A stretch of DNA of 27,385 nucleotides from Phaeoceros laevis. Lineage: Eukaryota; Anthocerotophyta; Anthocerotopsida; Notothyladales. The position numbers were made by a program, and so were the translations under genes. The stretch spans positions 336,471 to 363,855 of the forward strand of contig JBNGIQ010009470.1 of the NCBI GenBank assembly GCA_049999765.1, written 5' to 3'. Positions within the stretch are counted from its first letter, which is position 1, and each line of letters opens with the position of its first letter. The notes below the pieces were generated by a model. It was not told the origin of the DNA. It searched no databases and saw only the letters and a list, made by a program, of their open reading frames with translations. Positions 11,001-22,998 of this stretch are shown here, one piece after another.

Positions 11001-12950
11001 TTGATTCGAGCCAGCTCTCTGGTACGTTCAGCAACCTGTCGGTGGACAGAGTAGGAGGATCCTAGAGTCAGAGTTGCATGTTATCACAAGCCCTTGTCCA
11101 GCCACCCAAGCAGGCTAATAAGAGGTACAGATATCCTGTCAGACCCAGTAGCACGGCCTTTTTCCACCTTTTGCTCCATATTGCTGTTATGAGAAGCGAT
11201 CTGATCTGCCATGGCATTGAAAGTGTGCCTCAGGTCGTCGATCTCATCTCTACACCATCTCCTGTCATCTTTGACTCGAGCAGTCATGTCACCTCGCCCA
11301 AGGGCAGTTGCCACTCTCGACAGATCAATGATAGGAGCAATAAAAAGCTGAGTGACAACCAACAACAAAGACGGGTCAGTGCTCCACTCTAGTCGAAACG
11401 TGACTCTGGTCACCATATAGAACGGGGTTAGGTGTCTGTGTTGGCAGAATGATGAACGTTGAGAAACCATACCCTTGCCACTACCAGCGAACAAAGGACA
11501 CCAAATGCTAATGTTGCAAAGATGATGATTAAGATGGACACTCGTAAATTTCTCACAGGCCTGTACGTCTCGGAACGTTCAACCTTGGCTTGCAACGCTG
11601 TCCAGTAAATCACACCCAGTGAGAAGAGGATAGACATGGCAGGCATGATATCAGAAACTAGAACGGCTGACGAAAAGTATCAAAGGCCCTCACCCCAGTT
11701 TGCGACCCGCAGAGGAGTATAGGCCACGACGACCTTTCGTCCACGATAGTCACGCTGCTCCCTGAACCCAGTTTGGTTGTGGAGCGCATATGACATCGCC
11801 GGTGAAAGCGGGATTATGGTAAGGTCAGGGTTGGAAACAGGTGGCAACAAAAGCCGTACATGAGTCCTGTTGAGTGGCACCCCTACCAACAGCTCCCCGG
11901 TGTTTTGAAGCCCAGTCCTGTCATCCACGATGCCTTGCAGCTTGGTTGCATTCAACCATGCAACCAAGACTCCCACCAGCTCGCCGTCCTGCCATGGGAC
12001 CCCCAGAAGAAGATGTCAGCGCACCAGTGAAGCCAGCTAGTACTGACCCCGTTGCCGGGCTAGAGGAAACTGCTTCACATGCGGAATGCAGCAGCTCGGA
12101 TACGAGACCAGGCATTCATTTCCCAAGCCCCGAATAAATTGACAGAATTGAAGAGGAAATTCAAGTGCGGCTCTTCATCCGTAGGTCACCTTGATCATGG
12201 GCCTCGTCAAATTGTAGGTCCACCCCGATCCCTCCCGGACAGGAAGCGATATTTTGACTGATCCATTGGCGACGTCTGGCACTTCACCGGCTGACAACGT
12301 TGGCTCAAACCGGTTCATCTTTGCCGTGTTGGTGGAGAATGACATGCTGCCATTCCTGTCATACACGGCTGCGCTGTTGATGTCTATGACGGACGAGAGT
12401 GCGGCCTCCAAATCCTCCAAAGCAGCTGACGAAGTCACATCTCCGCCGGAGAGGAAACTTAAAATCTGCACTCTGTTTGCGACCAAGTCGATTTTTTCCC
12501 TCTCCCCGGATAGATAAGAATCCAGCTGCTCGCTCCTGAGCGCGGCCACCGTGGTGAGCCGTCTTTGAATCTCGCTCACAAGCCCGTGATCCGCGAACAC
12601 CCACATCACCACCGCCAGCACTCCCGTGGAGACCACCACCTGCAGCAACCACCGCGGCCTCGTCAGTGCTCCCAAGCAGCACCTCCAATCCATCCAGCAC
12701 AGAAACACGCACGCACCAGCAAACCGACGACAATGGACAGCTTGAGCCACATGGAGGCATTGAAACACTTCCTCCTCCTGCTTGCAGCTCCAGCTTCCAC
12801 TCCCGCCCCACCCCCACCCCCAGGCCAAGGGGTGGAGGTGGACCTGGGAGGGGAGCGGCATCCGCCTTCCTCCTCATCCTCCTCCTCCGCCCTGTGCCGG
12901 TGATCATCATCATCTTCCTCTCTGTCCTGGCCAGACCGAAGTGTGGCCAT
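8013..12950 (-). CDS. Hybrid histidine kinase: dCache-like sensor, HAMP, HisKA, HATPase, two receivers
   Basis: Minus-strand exons are 12950-12717, 12639-12190, 11988-11694, 11597-11473, 11347-11168, 11035-10766, 10642-10390, 10306-10202, 10078-10006, 9887-9647, 9560-8971, 8784-8670, 8574-8380 and 8291-8013. They total 3405 nt and give 1134 aa. Residues 1-65 are acidic and Gly/Pro-rich. TM1 spans about 69-92, followed by an extracellular dCache-like domain to about 340. TM2 is about 344-367 and HAMP about 369-425, followed by a signalling helix. HisKA has [10 protein letters not shown] with His487. HATPase has FVNLIGNSIKFT, KDTGIGIP and GGTGLGL. Receiver 1 has Asp728/729, Asp777 and Lys951, with an insertion of about 125 residues. 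Receiver 2 has Asp999, Asp1042 and Lys1098. The expected role is a membrane sensor feeding a multistep phosphorelay through HPt proteins; the ligand is unknown. It lacks CHASE and ethylene-binding domains. The ATG at 12950 has a strong context (gccATGGc). Confidence 0.92.
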
Positions 12951-14506
12951 GGCGCAGCCGAGCTCAACCTCTTCCTCCTTCACTACTCCCAGCAGCTCCT
13001 CTCCATCCCCGATGCCTGTGAAGCATCTCCCTCTGCCGCCGCCGCCTCATTTGATGATGCCGCTGCCGCAGGGTACACCTGGTGATGCAATTGGAAAAGG
13101 CAACCCGAATGCCCTGCTGGATGGCTCCTGACCTCACTGTCGCGACGCTGCTGCTGCATCGGCGGCTGTGCAAGTGGCAGGGGACAGGGAGTCTCACTGA
13201 GGAATCCAGGGAGGGGGGGGAGAGATCGCCCCCACCCTCCCCTGAACGAAATAGTTTTCAACTTTGTCCGCTGTTGGTTCGCCACGTGCTGAGCCCTGGG
13301 AAGTCAGCAGGAATCGTCTGTGAGTTACCACTAACCGAGGCGTGACTGATTTGCGGGACATTTACCACACAACAGGCCCAAGTCGCCCGCCGTATGAGGA
13401 CGGCACTGGCACTCAATCTAGCATGCCCTGCTCGACACATCCCAGCGGTCGGCGTCCGTTCACGTCACACCCAACGGTATGATAAGAACCTTATCCCCCA
13501 ACTGTTGTACCGAGCGAGTTAATTTAGCGACGCAAGTGGGCAGCTTCGTCATGCATGTGCAACAAATGCTAATAAAAAAAGTCGGGCTCCACGGCAGACG
13601 AGTGGCGATGGACGAATGAACGATTTGTTCAATGTGGGAAGTGCCGACAAGGAGAACCTTGACAGAAGGTGCCTGTTCATTTGCATCACGACCTACTAAT
13701 AACTTATTAGCTCTTGTGAGGCGTGTGGCCGTGTGCCTGTCACGTGACGCACATACCTTTCCAGACAGACGCCCCGCAAACACAGCAAATCACGCCAAGG
13801 TTGGCCTTTCACCTGGTCTAAGGAAGCCTCTAAATAATCTTGCGCATGCGGGTTAACCGCCACCACACACTGGCGCACTTCAGTCAACGAATATTTGAAC
13901 ACGGCATGGGGTCCAACATTTGGAAACATGCAGGCCACGAAATCGATTGTGCCCACACATTTCGACTCCAGGAACAAATGATGGAAGTAAAAGAGCCAGC
14001 CCAGGAGTTAGCTGGCTGTTTCTTTTACTCTGCCCTGCCAGGAAGACATAGATATCGAGAGAGTGCAAGACCTCGTAGCCTTCTGACCTCAGGCTTGCTG
14101 AGCAGCCCTGTTACCAGTGGTCCTCCTCCAAGGATGTGGTTCATAGCGATGTGATGCGTCAAGCAAGACTTGAGACGATGCACCGATCGTATGAGGATCT
14201 GGCCGCCAACTCTGTTCAAAACCCACCTGGGCTTCTTCTTCCAAAGATCCCTGCATCCACGGCCTACAAGGCTCCACACATGGAAATATATACAAGTGTC
14301 CAACATTCCCTGGACATTTCCACTTCCGAACCACCAGCCTACATACCGGCGGCCATCACACACACGTAATTTTACACGATCTGCGTAGGCTAGACACTCA
14401 AACTGCTGGATGCCATGAGAGAGTTGACATCCTAACCTCATGCCTTCTCCCACCCACAGACCAATAAATGTTTTCTTCTGTACACCAAGTGTCTTGCTTC
14501 TTGCCG
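12951..14506. promoter_or_regulatory. Upstream region of the histidine kinase and 3' flank of the glycine-rich protein gene
   Basis: Sequence just upstream of the kinase start is Ser/Pro-codon-like microsatellite (CCGCCGCC and CTCCTC runs). CACGTG G-box cores occur at 13283-13288 and inside the palindrome GTCACGTGAC at 13739-13748. An AT-rich palindrome, CTAATAACTTATTAG, is at 13696-13710. No supported gene was found, and the open frames here have no domain signal. Confidence 0.45.
13986..14029. repeat. Imperfect hairpin
   Basis: AGTAAAAG plus AGCCAGC (13986-14000) pairs with GCTGGCT (14011-14017) and CTTTTACT (14022-14029). The loop is 10 nt, with a 4-nt GTTT bulge on one side. The stem totals 15 bp. 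Function is unknown; it is too short for a normal plant microRNA precursor. Confidence 0.5.
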
Positions 14507-15169
14507 CTAAATGCTGAGTCTCAGCTGCTGCAGCCAATCACCTGAGGTGAAGTCTCCTCTTTGCAGCAGAACAGAAGAACACTGTGCAAACACCGGCCTG
14601 TCGCTGGAAGGACGATCCACATCCTTACCCATTCCAGTTACTCTCTGAAACGCAAAGTGCAAGCACTTGGACAGGGAAATCCAGCAGGCGATCTGATACA
14701 GCAGGCCGAAGGCCGCATCCCTCCCCTCCTCCCAACGGCTGCCTTCGTCATTCCAGCTCTCCCCCCAAGGATCCCACCTCCCTCTGTTATCCCCGCCACC
14801 CCATCCGCCTCCCCCACCGTAGACAGGGCCCTGGTCCCTGCCGTCAAGGCCGTCATCCCCGCCCCTGTTCCCCTTGGAGTACCTCCGCTTGGTGGTCCTT
14901 CGTTTCAACACCATGGTCCGAGGCGCCAGCTTGTAAGAATCGTTCCGCACAGGAGGAGGAGCCACTGCGTCCTCCACCGATCCGCTCAGGAAATTCACCT
15001 CGAGGATCCCGATGCCGCACATCACTGATATCCCTAATGCCTTGGAGTGCTGGACCGGCAGCCTGAGCCCGTGCAGGGCCCATTCTGTGCACTGCCTTCG
15101 CATTCTAGGTCCATACACATCCACCAAGCTTGCAACCACGACCATGGCATCTCCAAGAGCCTGCGCCAT
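14507..15169 (-). CDS. Glycine-rich protein with conserved-looking hydrophobic C-terminal motif
   Basis: A single-exon minus-strand frame of 220 aa. Residues 117-126 are YGGGGGWGGG, followed by Trp/Asp/Glu-rich sequence (RGRWDPWGESW). Next is a short hydrophobic segment, LLYQIACWISLSKCLHFAFQ (156-175). This order of Gly-rich stretch, acidic Trp-rich stretch and CWI-LS-C-HFAF resembles a family of plant proteins, many predicted plastid-located, that I recall only loosely and cannot name. The first ATG after a strong acceptor (tttttttgcag at about 15195) is used. An upstream exon near 15300-15400 could exist, but joining it through the obvious donor creates a stop. A possible GTAAGG donor near 14620 could change the last 40 residues. 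Confidence 0.6.
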   Translation of the reverse strand: MAQALGDAMVVVASLVDVYGPRMRRQCTEWALHGLRLPVQHSKALGISVMCGIGILEVNFLSGSVEDAVAPPPVRNDSYKLAPRTMVLKRRTTKRRYSKGNRGGDDGLDGRDQGPVYGGGGGWGGGDNRGRWDPWGESWNDEGSRWEEGRDAAFGLLYQIACWISLSKCLHFAFQRVTGMGKDVDRPSSDRPVFAQCSSVLLQRGDFTSGDWLQQLRLSI

Positions 15170-16086
15170 CGCCGCAGCCGTCCTTAACAGGGCACTGCAA
15201 AAAACACAGACAGCAACAGGGGCGACCAAGAAGCAGCGGTAGAGGGAAAGGGAAACGGAAACGAGTCAAGCCCGCTTCCGTCCCTGCGCCTCCACTGTTC
15301 GCTACAACATGTCAGCAACACCTTCCCCAGCAACACGGTGGGCAATTGGCCTGAGGAGCCGGGGGATCATCACAGCGGCCTCTTCGTTGCGGATCTCCCT
15401 CCTGCCTAAGGTCACGAAGGCCCCCCGCCCTACGACAAGAAGCTTCCCCACGCAGTCATCGAACTTGGAAACCGACAGCTGGTGCGAAGAAGGCGGCGAA
15501 TGTGGACGCCGACTCCCAGCTGATGTGTGAGCGTGTCCGTCGTGCATAGGCTGGAAGATGGCTGGCACCCCAGGCCGGAAGGCATCGGTGACGACGAAGC
15601 TGCCAGAGATATTACAACTCCTGAACAGCGCACACCACTTAGGTTTAGGCTCGTCTGGACCACATGTCACGCACATTAGGTCTTCGGAAGCTTGAGGTTT
15701 ACACTTTCAAGTTGTAACTACATCCCACAGAAGTGCATGTGCCAACATGCCACACTCTTTCCTGGTGTACAGACCGGCACAAGTTGCAGTAATGGAAGCA
15801 AGAACGTCTGGGCAGATTCCTCAGTAAGATTCACATGGGAGGCAGCATGACGCATTGAATCGGATTCTGAGTCTGACGCCCAGGGATCATATTTCAACCA
15901 ATGGAGACTAGTATCTGTACAATAAAACAAACGAGGAAGTATCGAGTCGACACTATCGAGTCGATAGTGTCGACAACCCTATAAATGGTGCTTCAATGAG
16001 CTCTCCACACCCAATGGAACCTGGATGTGTGCAGAACTGCATCTCTAGGAAACAATCAACAATTTGTGAAACCACTAAGCCGCTCC
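15170..16086. other. Intergenic region upstream of the glycine-rich protein gene
   Basis: A minus-strand open frame at 15676-15302 may be 5' UTR or an upstream exon of the glycine-rich gene. It has no recognisable domain. The right part contains a perfect palindrome (15946-15974) and a TATAAAT on the plus strand (15980-15986). The cathepsin B 3' UTR should also lie here. Confidence 0.4.
15946..15974. repeat. Perfect 29-nt palindrome next to TATAAAT
   Basis: The arms GTCGACACTATCGA and TCGATAGTGTCGAC (14 bp each) surround a single G at 15960. TATCGAGTCGA is also directly repeated at 15940-15950 and 15954-15964. TATAAAT follows 6 bp downstream. Confidence 0.8.
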
Positions 16087-18389
16087 CTAGAAAGGCAGAT
16101 GCATGAGGTTATCAGCATATGGCAGGCCAGCCACAGCTCCACTTTCGATGCCGCATTCGTTCACACCCCGAATGATCTTGAAAAAGCCATTCTGTGTGCA
16201 TCAAAAGAGGTATCAGCATCACAAATGCCAAATATCAGCAGTGTAAAGCAAGGTAAGGTCCAGAGCGTGCAACATACCTCACCCCATCCCCTGTTCCAGG
16301 AGTTGGCAAGTAACTGCAAGATCAAGCGATGTAAGTGATGGTTGGCTGGTTCTGAACCCTAAACGAAAGAGGGATTAAACGCCAAACTTCTTCAACAAGA
16401 AGGCAAGTGGAGTAAGAGAACTACGTACCCAGTAGTCCACACCATCTTCAGTGGTGCCCCAACCAAACAGCTTCACAGCATGACCTCCGGTGTAATCCCC
16501 CTGCAGATGCCTGTAAACTCCTGACTTGTAATGGGCAAAGTCCTTCAGTCACCATGGCAGACAATTGAGCATGAGGTGTTAACGGGCTGATATATCAAGA
16601 CTCCCCACATTCAGGAAAAACAAAAAACCGGTTTAACGTGCTTGCCTCGTATACTCTGAAAGAAACTTCGACTGGGCCGTTCTGGTATATATCTGCCATG
16701 ATATCCTGAGGGTTGCTTGACAGGGCATAGGCATTCACTCCATAGTGCTTAGAGGTTGACCAGTCGTCACCATTGACGCACTCCTTGACACACTTTGGTG
16801 TGTTATACACAGGCGAGCAGCCAGGGTGGGCACATCCCACATCATCGAAATATGGATTGCACTGCAGGGTAGACAAGAACAAGCGCTGTTACTCTGATCC
16901 AAAAACAAAGAGAGGCAATACAACCATACGTGAACATGTTTAGTGACTAAACTTGGGACACACCTCAGCTGTGACAACACCGGCCCGCTGGAAATATTGC
17001 CAGGCTTTGATTGGGTAACCACCGCCACAACCATTCCCACACTCGTAGCCGCAGCAAGCAAGCAGGTCATTCTCTGACAATGCCACAGTCTGCAAAGAAC
17101 AATAGACCACCAGAATAAAATCCCAGGCACAAGTTCCAGTTTGATGGTTCAAAAACTTGCTCCACAGCTTATCCTCGTTGACTCACAATGTTTGCCACTG
17201 TGCAGAACCGGTCTGTTAGTGCTTCCACTGACCCAAATGCCCAGCACGACCCACAATGCCCCTGTCATCCAAAAGTGTATTAGGACCCAACATACTGTTT
17301 GAGACTGAAAGTAGGAAAACTTCAACAGCACTAAGGAAAAGGAGACTTACCTGATCTGTCAAAGTCGTCAAAAAAAGCAATTTGCAGAGGCAGAGGCACA
17401 ATACACAGTTACGATAGGATTCAGCAGAAGAGAGCCAAACAGGTGCAACAAAGGACATAAAAGTAAGGAAATGCCATGAGTAGGACTGACCTAGAATGCC
17501 GTGTAAGGTGGGACAATGAGGCCAGGCCTCACGGGCGTCAAAGAACTTTGGTAGTTCGATCCCTTCCTTAAAGCTGTGTACACGTACAGAGGGTGCTACC
17601 TCGTTGACTGGAGTTAGGATAGTGCCGCACAGCCTCTTCAAGTCTTTCACCTGCAACAGTTAAGCTCAAATAAATGACAAGACAAAACCTTAAAAGTCCA
17701 AGGGTATTCAATATCCTAGAACCACTTTGCAAAACCCACTGCCCGGGCATCAGCTCTTAGTATGCCGGCTGAGAACATTGTGACAAGCATCGGATGAACA
17801 GAAAGATGTCTGAGAGACGGGGCACACCTTGTGACCATGGAACCGTGGATTCAAAGCTGCTTTCCAGCCAGCATCCTTGTTGCTGTTCACTCTATCCACA
17901 ATGTCTTGCTGCCAAAATCGGCAATAATTGATTTAATCACCGCAATTTCGAAAACAACCTCCTTTCACAACAGTAGAGCAGACTCACTGTACCTGAAGTA
18001 GGGGCCTCTCGTCGTTCAGCAAGGAAAGGTCGGGCCTGGCTGCCTGTCCAACGGAGACGGATCAACGATCAGTCAAGAGTTTAGCCACCTCAAACATTAT
18101 TCATTCAGGCAATCTGCTTTCACACCAGCTTCCAAGGTCAACAAATCCTGCTGACAGATGTGTCCTCAGGACGCTGGTAGAGCTCAGATGGCGATAATTT
18201 GCAATTCCAGGAGACGATGTGGGCCAATCCATTCCCAACACCGCTGAGACAGGACGAGCGCACCACCGGATTCATGAACTTCAACGACTTGATACAGCAG
18301 GACCGCAAACACAAAATTACCTCAGCTACGACAGCCAGGACGACGGCCACCAACAGAGTCATCACCGTCCAAAGCCATGTCGAAGCCAT
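16087..18389 (-). CDS. Cathepsin B-like cysteine protease, 11 exons
   Basis: Minus-strand exons are 18389-18321, 18043-17993, 17908-17828, 17650-17491, 17355-17351, 17261-17187, 17089-16964, 16861-16646, 16542-16429, 16313-16278 and 16191-16087. They total 1038 nt and give 345 aa, a normal plant cathepsin B size. Residues 1-23 are a signal peptide ([11 protein letters not shown]). The propeptide runs to about residue 98, then the mature start [14 protein letters not shown]. The active site is Gln122, Cys128 ([10 protein letters not shown]), His282 ([11 protein letters not shown]) and Asn303 ([11 protein letters not shown]). The occluding-loop region CAHPGCSP is the short plant form. The family is a papain-fold (C1A) protease of the vacuole or apoplast, linked to senescence and programmed cell death. 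The oxyanion Gln is encoded on a 5-nt exon, and the intron after 16646 starts with GC. Confidence 0.93.
16543..16645 (-). other. GC-AG intron in cathepsin B
   Basis: The exon ends GTATACGAG and the intron begins GCAAGC. The next exon begins GACTTTGCCC after ctgaag. The join gives [13 protein letters not shown], the expected family sequence. The only nearby GT donor would delete VYE. Confidence 0.8.
17351..17355 (-). other. 5-nt microexon of cathepsin B
   Basis: The minus strand reads tttgacag / ATCAG / gtaagt. The preceding exon ends CTA G and the next begins GGG CAT TGT. Only with ATCAG does the join read CTA GAT CAG GGG CAT TGT, giving LDQGHC, the invariant family motif. Direct joining shifts the frame. 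Confidence 0.88.
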
Positions 18390-19370
18390 CTCTCAGCACT
18401 TCTGCGTTCCTGCCACAACTGGCGGCCTTACAGCTCCATTCTCTGTACTCGCACTACTGTAGGAGCTAACTTGATTGTCGTGTGCGCTTCCGGAATCTGC
18501 AAATATCTTGTACAGATGCAAGCCATTCAGGATTGGCTTAGAACCACGTGGATAGACACCTGTGGGGTGATTCAGTTTGCTTTTCCGGGGATTACGGTAC
18601 GATTACGATATACACTCCATTCAAGAGTGGAGGCTAAATACAGTATGTAACGTACCCAAATTGGACGCCGTCATTCCGGTACACACGAAGTTAGGAAGTT
18701 AGTGGGCCATCTTCGCAGGTTTCATGCTTGACAGTTGATGCTCCATGATGCGCCTAGTAGAAGAAGAAAACTTCACTACTACGTGCTTATGAGTTCAATA
18801 GGTCCACACGCGGTGATAGAGGTGATAGTAGGAGAGGTATCCCACCGCTCATCGCTCATCTTCAGAGCGCGACTCAGGGCGAGGGTGCAAAAGGTTCATA
18901 CACTAACTTACACTGTAGTCTTTGTCCGATTTCTGTACAGAGTGAAGTGCACAACTTACGCTGTGCACGTTTCGCATTGTACTAAGTGATCCTCCGGGAT
19001 GCCTCCCTGTCACAGACTCGCAATCCTGTGGCCCTACTGGACCCATCAAGCACGTATAAAGACTCTTCTTCCTCTTGTTCACATGGGCGAAGAATGCCCA
19101 GAATGTAAAACCCACAACCCGGATGTGGAGCTCGCTGTGACATGAACGTGCTCAAGTGACTCGCCTACAATACTCAATGCGTCGGACCATGAAAACTCAT
19201 GGCTACGTTGATTAAAGACAGCAATTACAGTGACAGAAACTAGAGTTTGGCATCGGGTGACAACCCCGTAAGCTGGGAACAATGATCAATTGCTGAAGGA
19301 GAATGAGCCCCGGAAGGCTGTTTGACAGCACTTCATCCTGGACTATGACTAAAGGTGCAGCTGCCGCCTA
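18390..19370. promoter_or_regulatory. Intergenic: cathepsin B promoter side and LCB2 3' flank
   Basis: A G-box core CACGTG occurs near 18546, about 155 bp upstream of the cathepsin B start codon. No supported coding exon or RNA gene was found. Confidence 0.4.
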
Positions 19371-21882
<2,512 letters not shown>

Positions 21883-22998
21883 CCTGCCAGCTCCAAAAGA
21901 TTTGCCCTACGACCGAAAAGCCTGCTAGTCTAGATCAGCCCTCCCAAGAAACCCCTGCACTTGCGCCGGGCCATTCACCAGATCCATCCTCCAGGTCCAG
22001 ATCCACCTGGGCACTAACCTAGTGAGCAGACGAGGCACAATTCACATTTGAACACGAAACCTTCCACTTCCGACTCTCCACGCCTGCTGCTGCAGATCTT
22101 GCACATTTATGTATACAGTGCAACACAAGTGGACCATAGCAGTTGGAGCTACCGAGGCTCGATGGCGGTGTCCGGTAAGGGCGCCATACGCGTACTAGCA
22201 TCTGTCATCAGACAGACTACATAGGACGTAGGGCCCGGTCCTGTGAGTAGAGGGACGTTCCGAACCTGTGTGATCATGGGCCGTTCACATAACATCTAAG
22301 GCGAGACTGCACAGCGCGTGCGCAGTGCGCAGCAAGGCAACCTCGACTGTGGGACACTGCGACTGCCCGGGTCCCGCTGCTGGATCACGGGCGCATCTAG
22401 GGCAAAGGCCTGCGCGGTAAGCGTCGCGTAACGCATCAGAATCTCCGGCAGCGCGGGTGGATACCCACCATGCGACCAGCTCGTCTGCTGCGCAGTGACT
22501 GGGGTTTGTCCGTTTGTCCTTTGCTAAAAAGAGATCGTAAGAGAAAAGGGCCGGGCCACTGCGCAGTGATGCCAAAATGCTATGGGGGGCTATGTGAACA
22601 GCCTATGATCATGAGAATGAGTTACTCTAACAACAAGTAACAGGTAAGAGTGCTTGTTATGTCACGTGACCGTTAACGGTACATGTATTTGAATGTATTG
22701 GCGGAAACTAGCCGTTTGGACAGTAGTCATGGGTGCTCGGCTCCTTCTTTCTGAAGGTCTCCCTCCTTCTGAAGGTCTTCCTCCATTGCGTTCAGCATTC
22801 CTTTCTCCTTCTGACCTAGCTCCGTCCGGCAATTGCAGGTCTCGCCTGCTTCGTTGTGGCGGTCCCTCTGTTGCAGAATTGGCGTTCCATTATGGTTGAT
22901 CGAATGTGACCCTGTTCGTTGTGCTGCTTTGGCTTGTTCTGGAGCCCTGCTCGGTGGTGGTTACAGGAGTAATAATTTGCAGCAGACAGTGAGTGAGG
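21883..22998. promoter_or_regulatory. Divergent LCB2/ubiquitin-like gene intergenic region
   Basis: About 1.1 kb lies between the two start codons. Overlapping palindromes GTCACGTGAC (22661-22670) and ACCGTTAACGGT (22669-22680) lie about 320-340 bp upstream of the plus-strand gene. Two 18-bp units beginning TTCTGAAGGTCT are in tandem at 22749-22784. An open minus-strand frame at 22575-22285 shows no domain and is not called. Confidence 0.5.
22749..22784 (+). repeat. Two-copy 18-bp tandem repeat
   Basis: TTCTGAAGGTCTCCCTCC is followed directly by TTCTGAAGGTCTTCCTCC, with one mismatch. It lies in the presumed 5' UTR or promoter of the ubiquitin-like gene. Confidence 0.75.

Noticed and set aside
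12175-12861. Single 228-codon frame as the kinase start
   Set aside because: Its first part crosses an intron (12716-12640). Splicing from the ATG at 12950 gives a continuous TM1, whereas this frame reads intron sequence.
8013-12950. Cytokinin receptor (CHASE-type) assignment
   Set aside because: The kinase and double receiver fit, but the extracellular part is not CHASE-like and a HAMP-like segment follows TM2.
8013-12950. Bacterial contamination as source of the dCache-HAMP kinase
   Set aside because: Thirteen introns with GT-AG borders and matching phases interrupt it, so it is a resident eukaryotic gene.
14025-14537. 170-codon minus-strand frame downstream of the glycine-rich gene
   Set aside because: Overlaps the glycine-rich CDS end in another frame, starts at its stop region and lacks any protein-family signal.
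22285-22575. 96-codon minus-strand frame
   Set aside because: No supporting splice sites or domains; it lies in the divergent promoter region with high GC, where chance frames are common.
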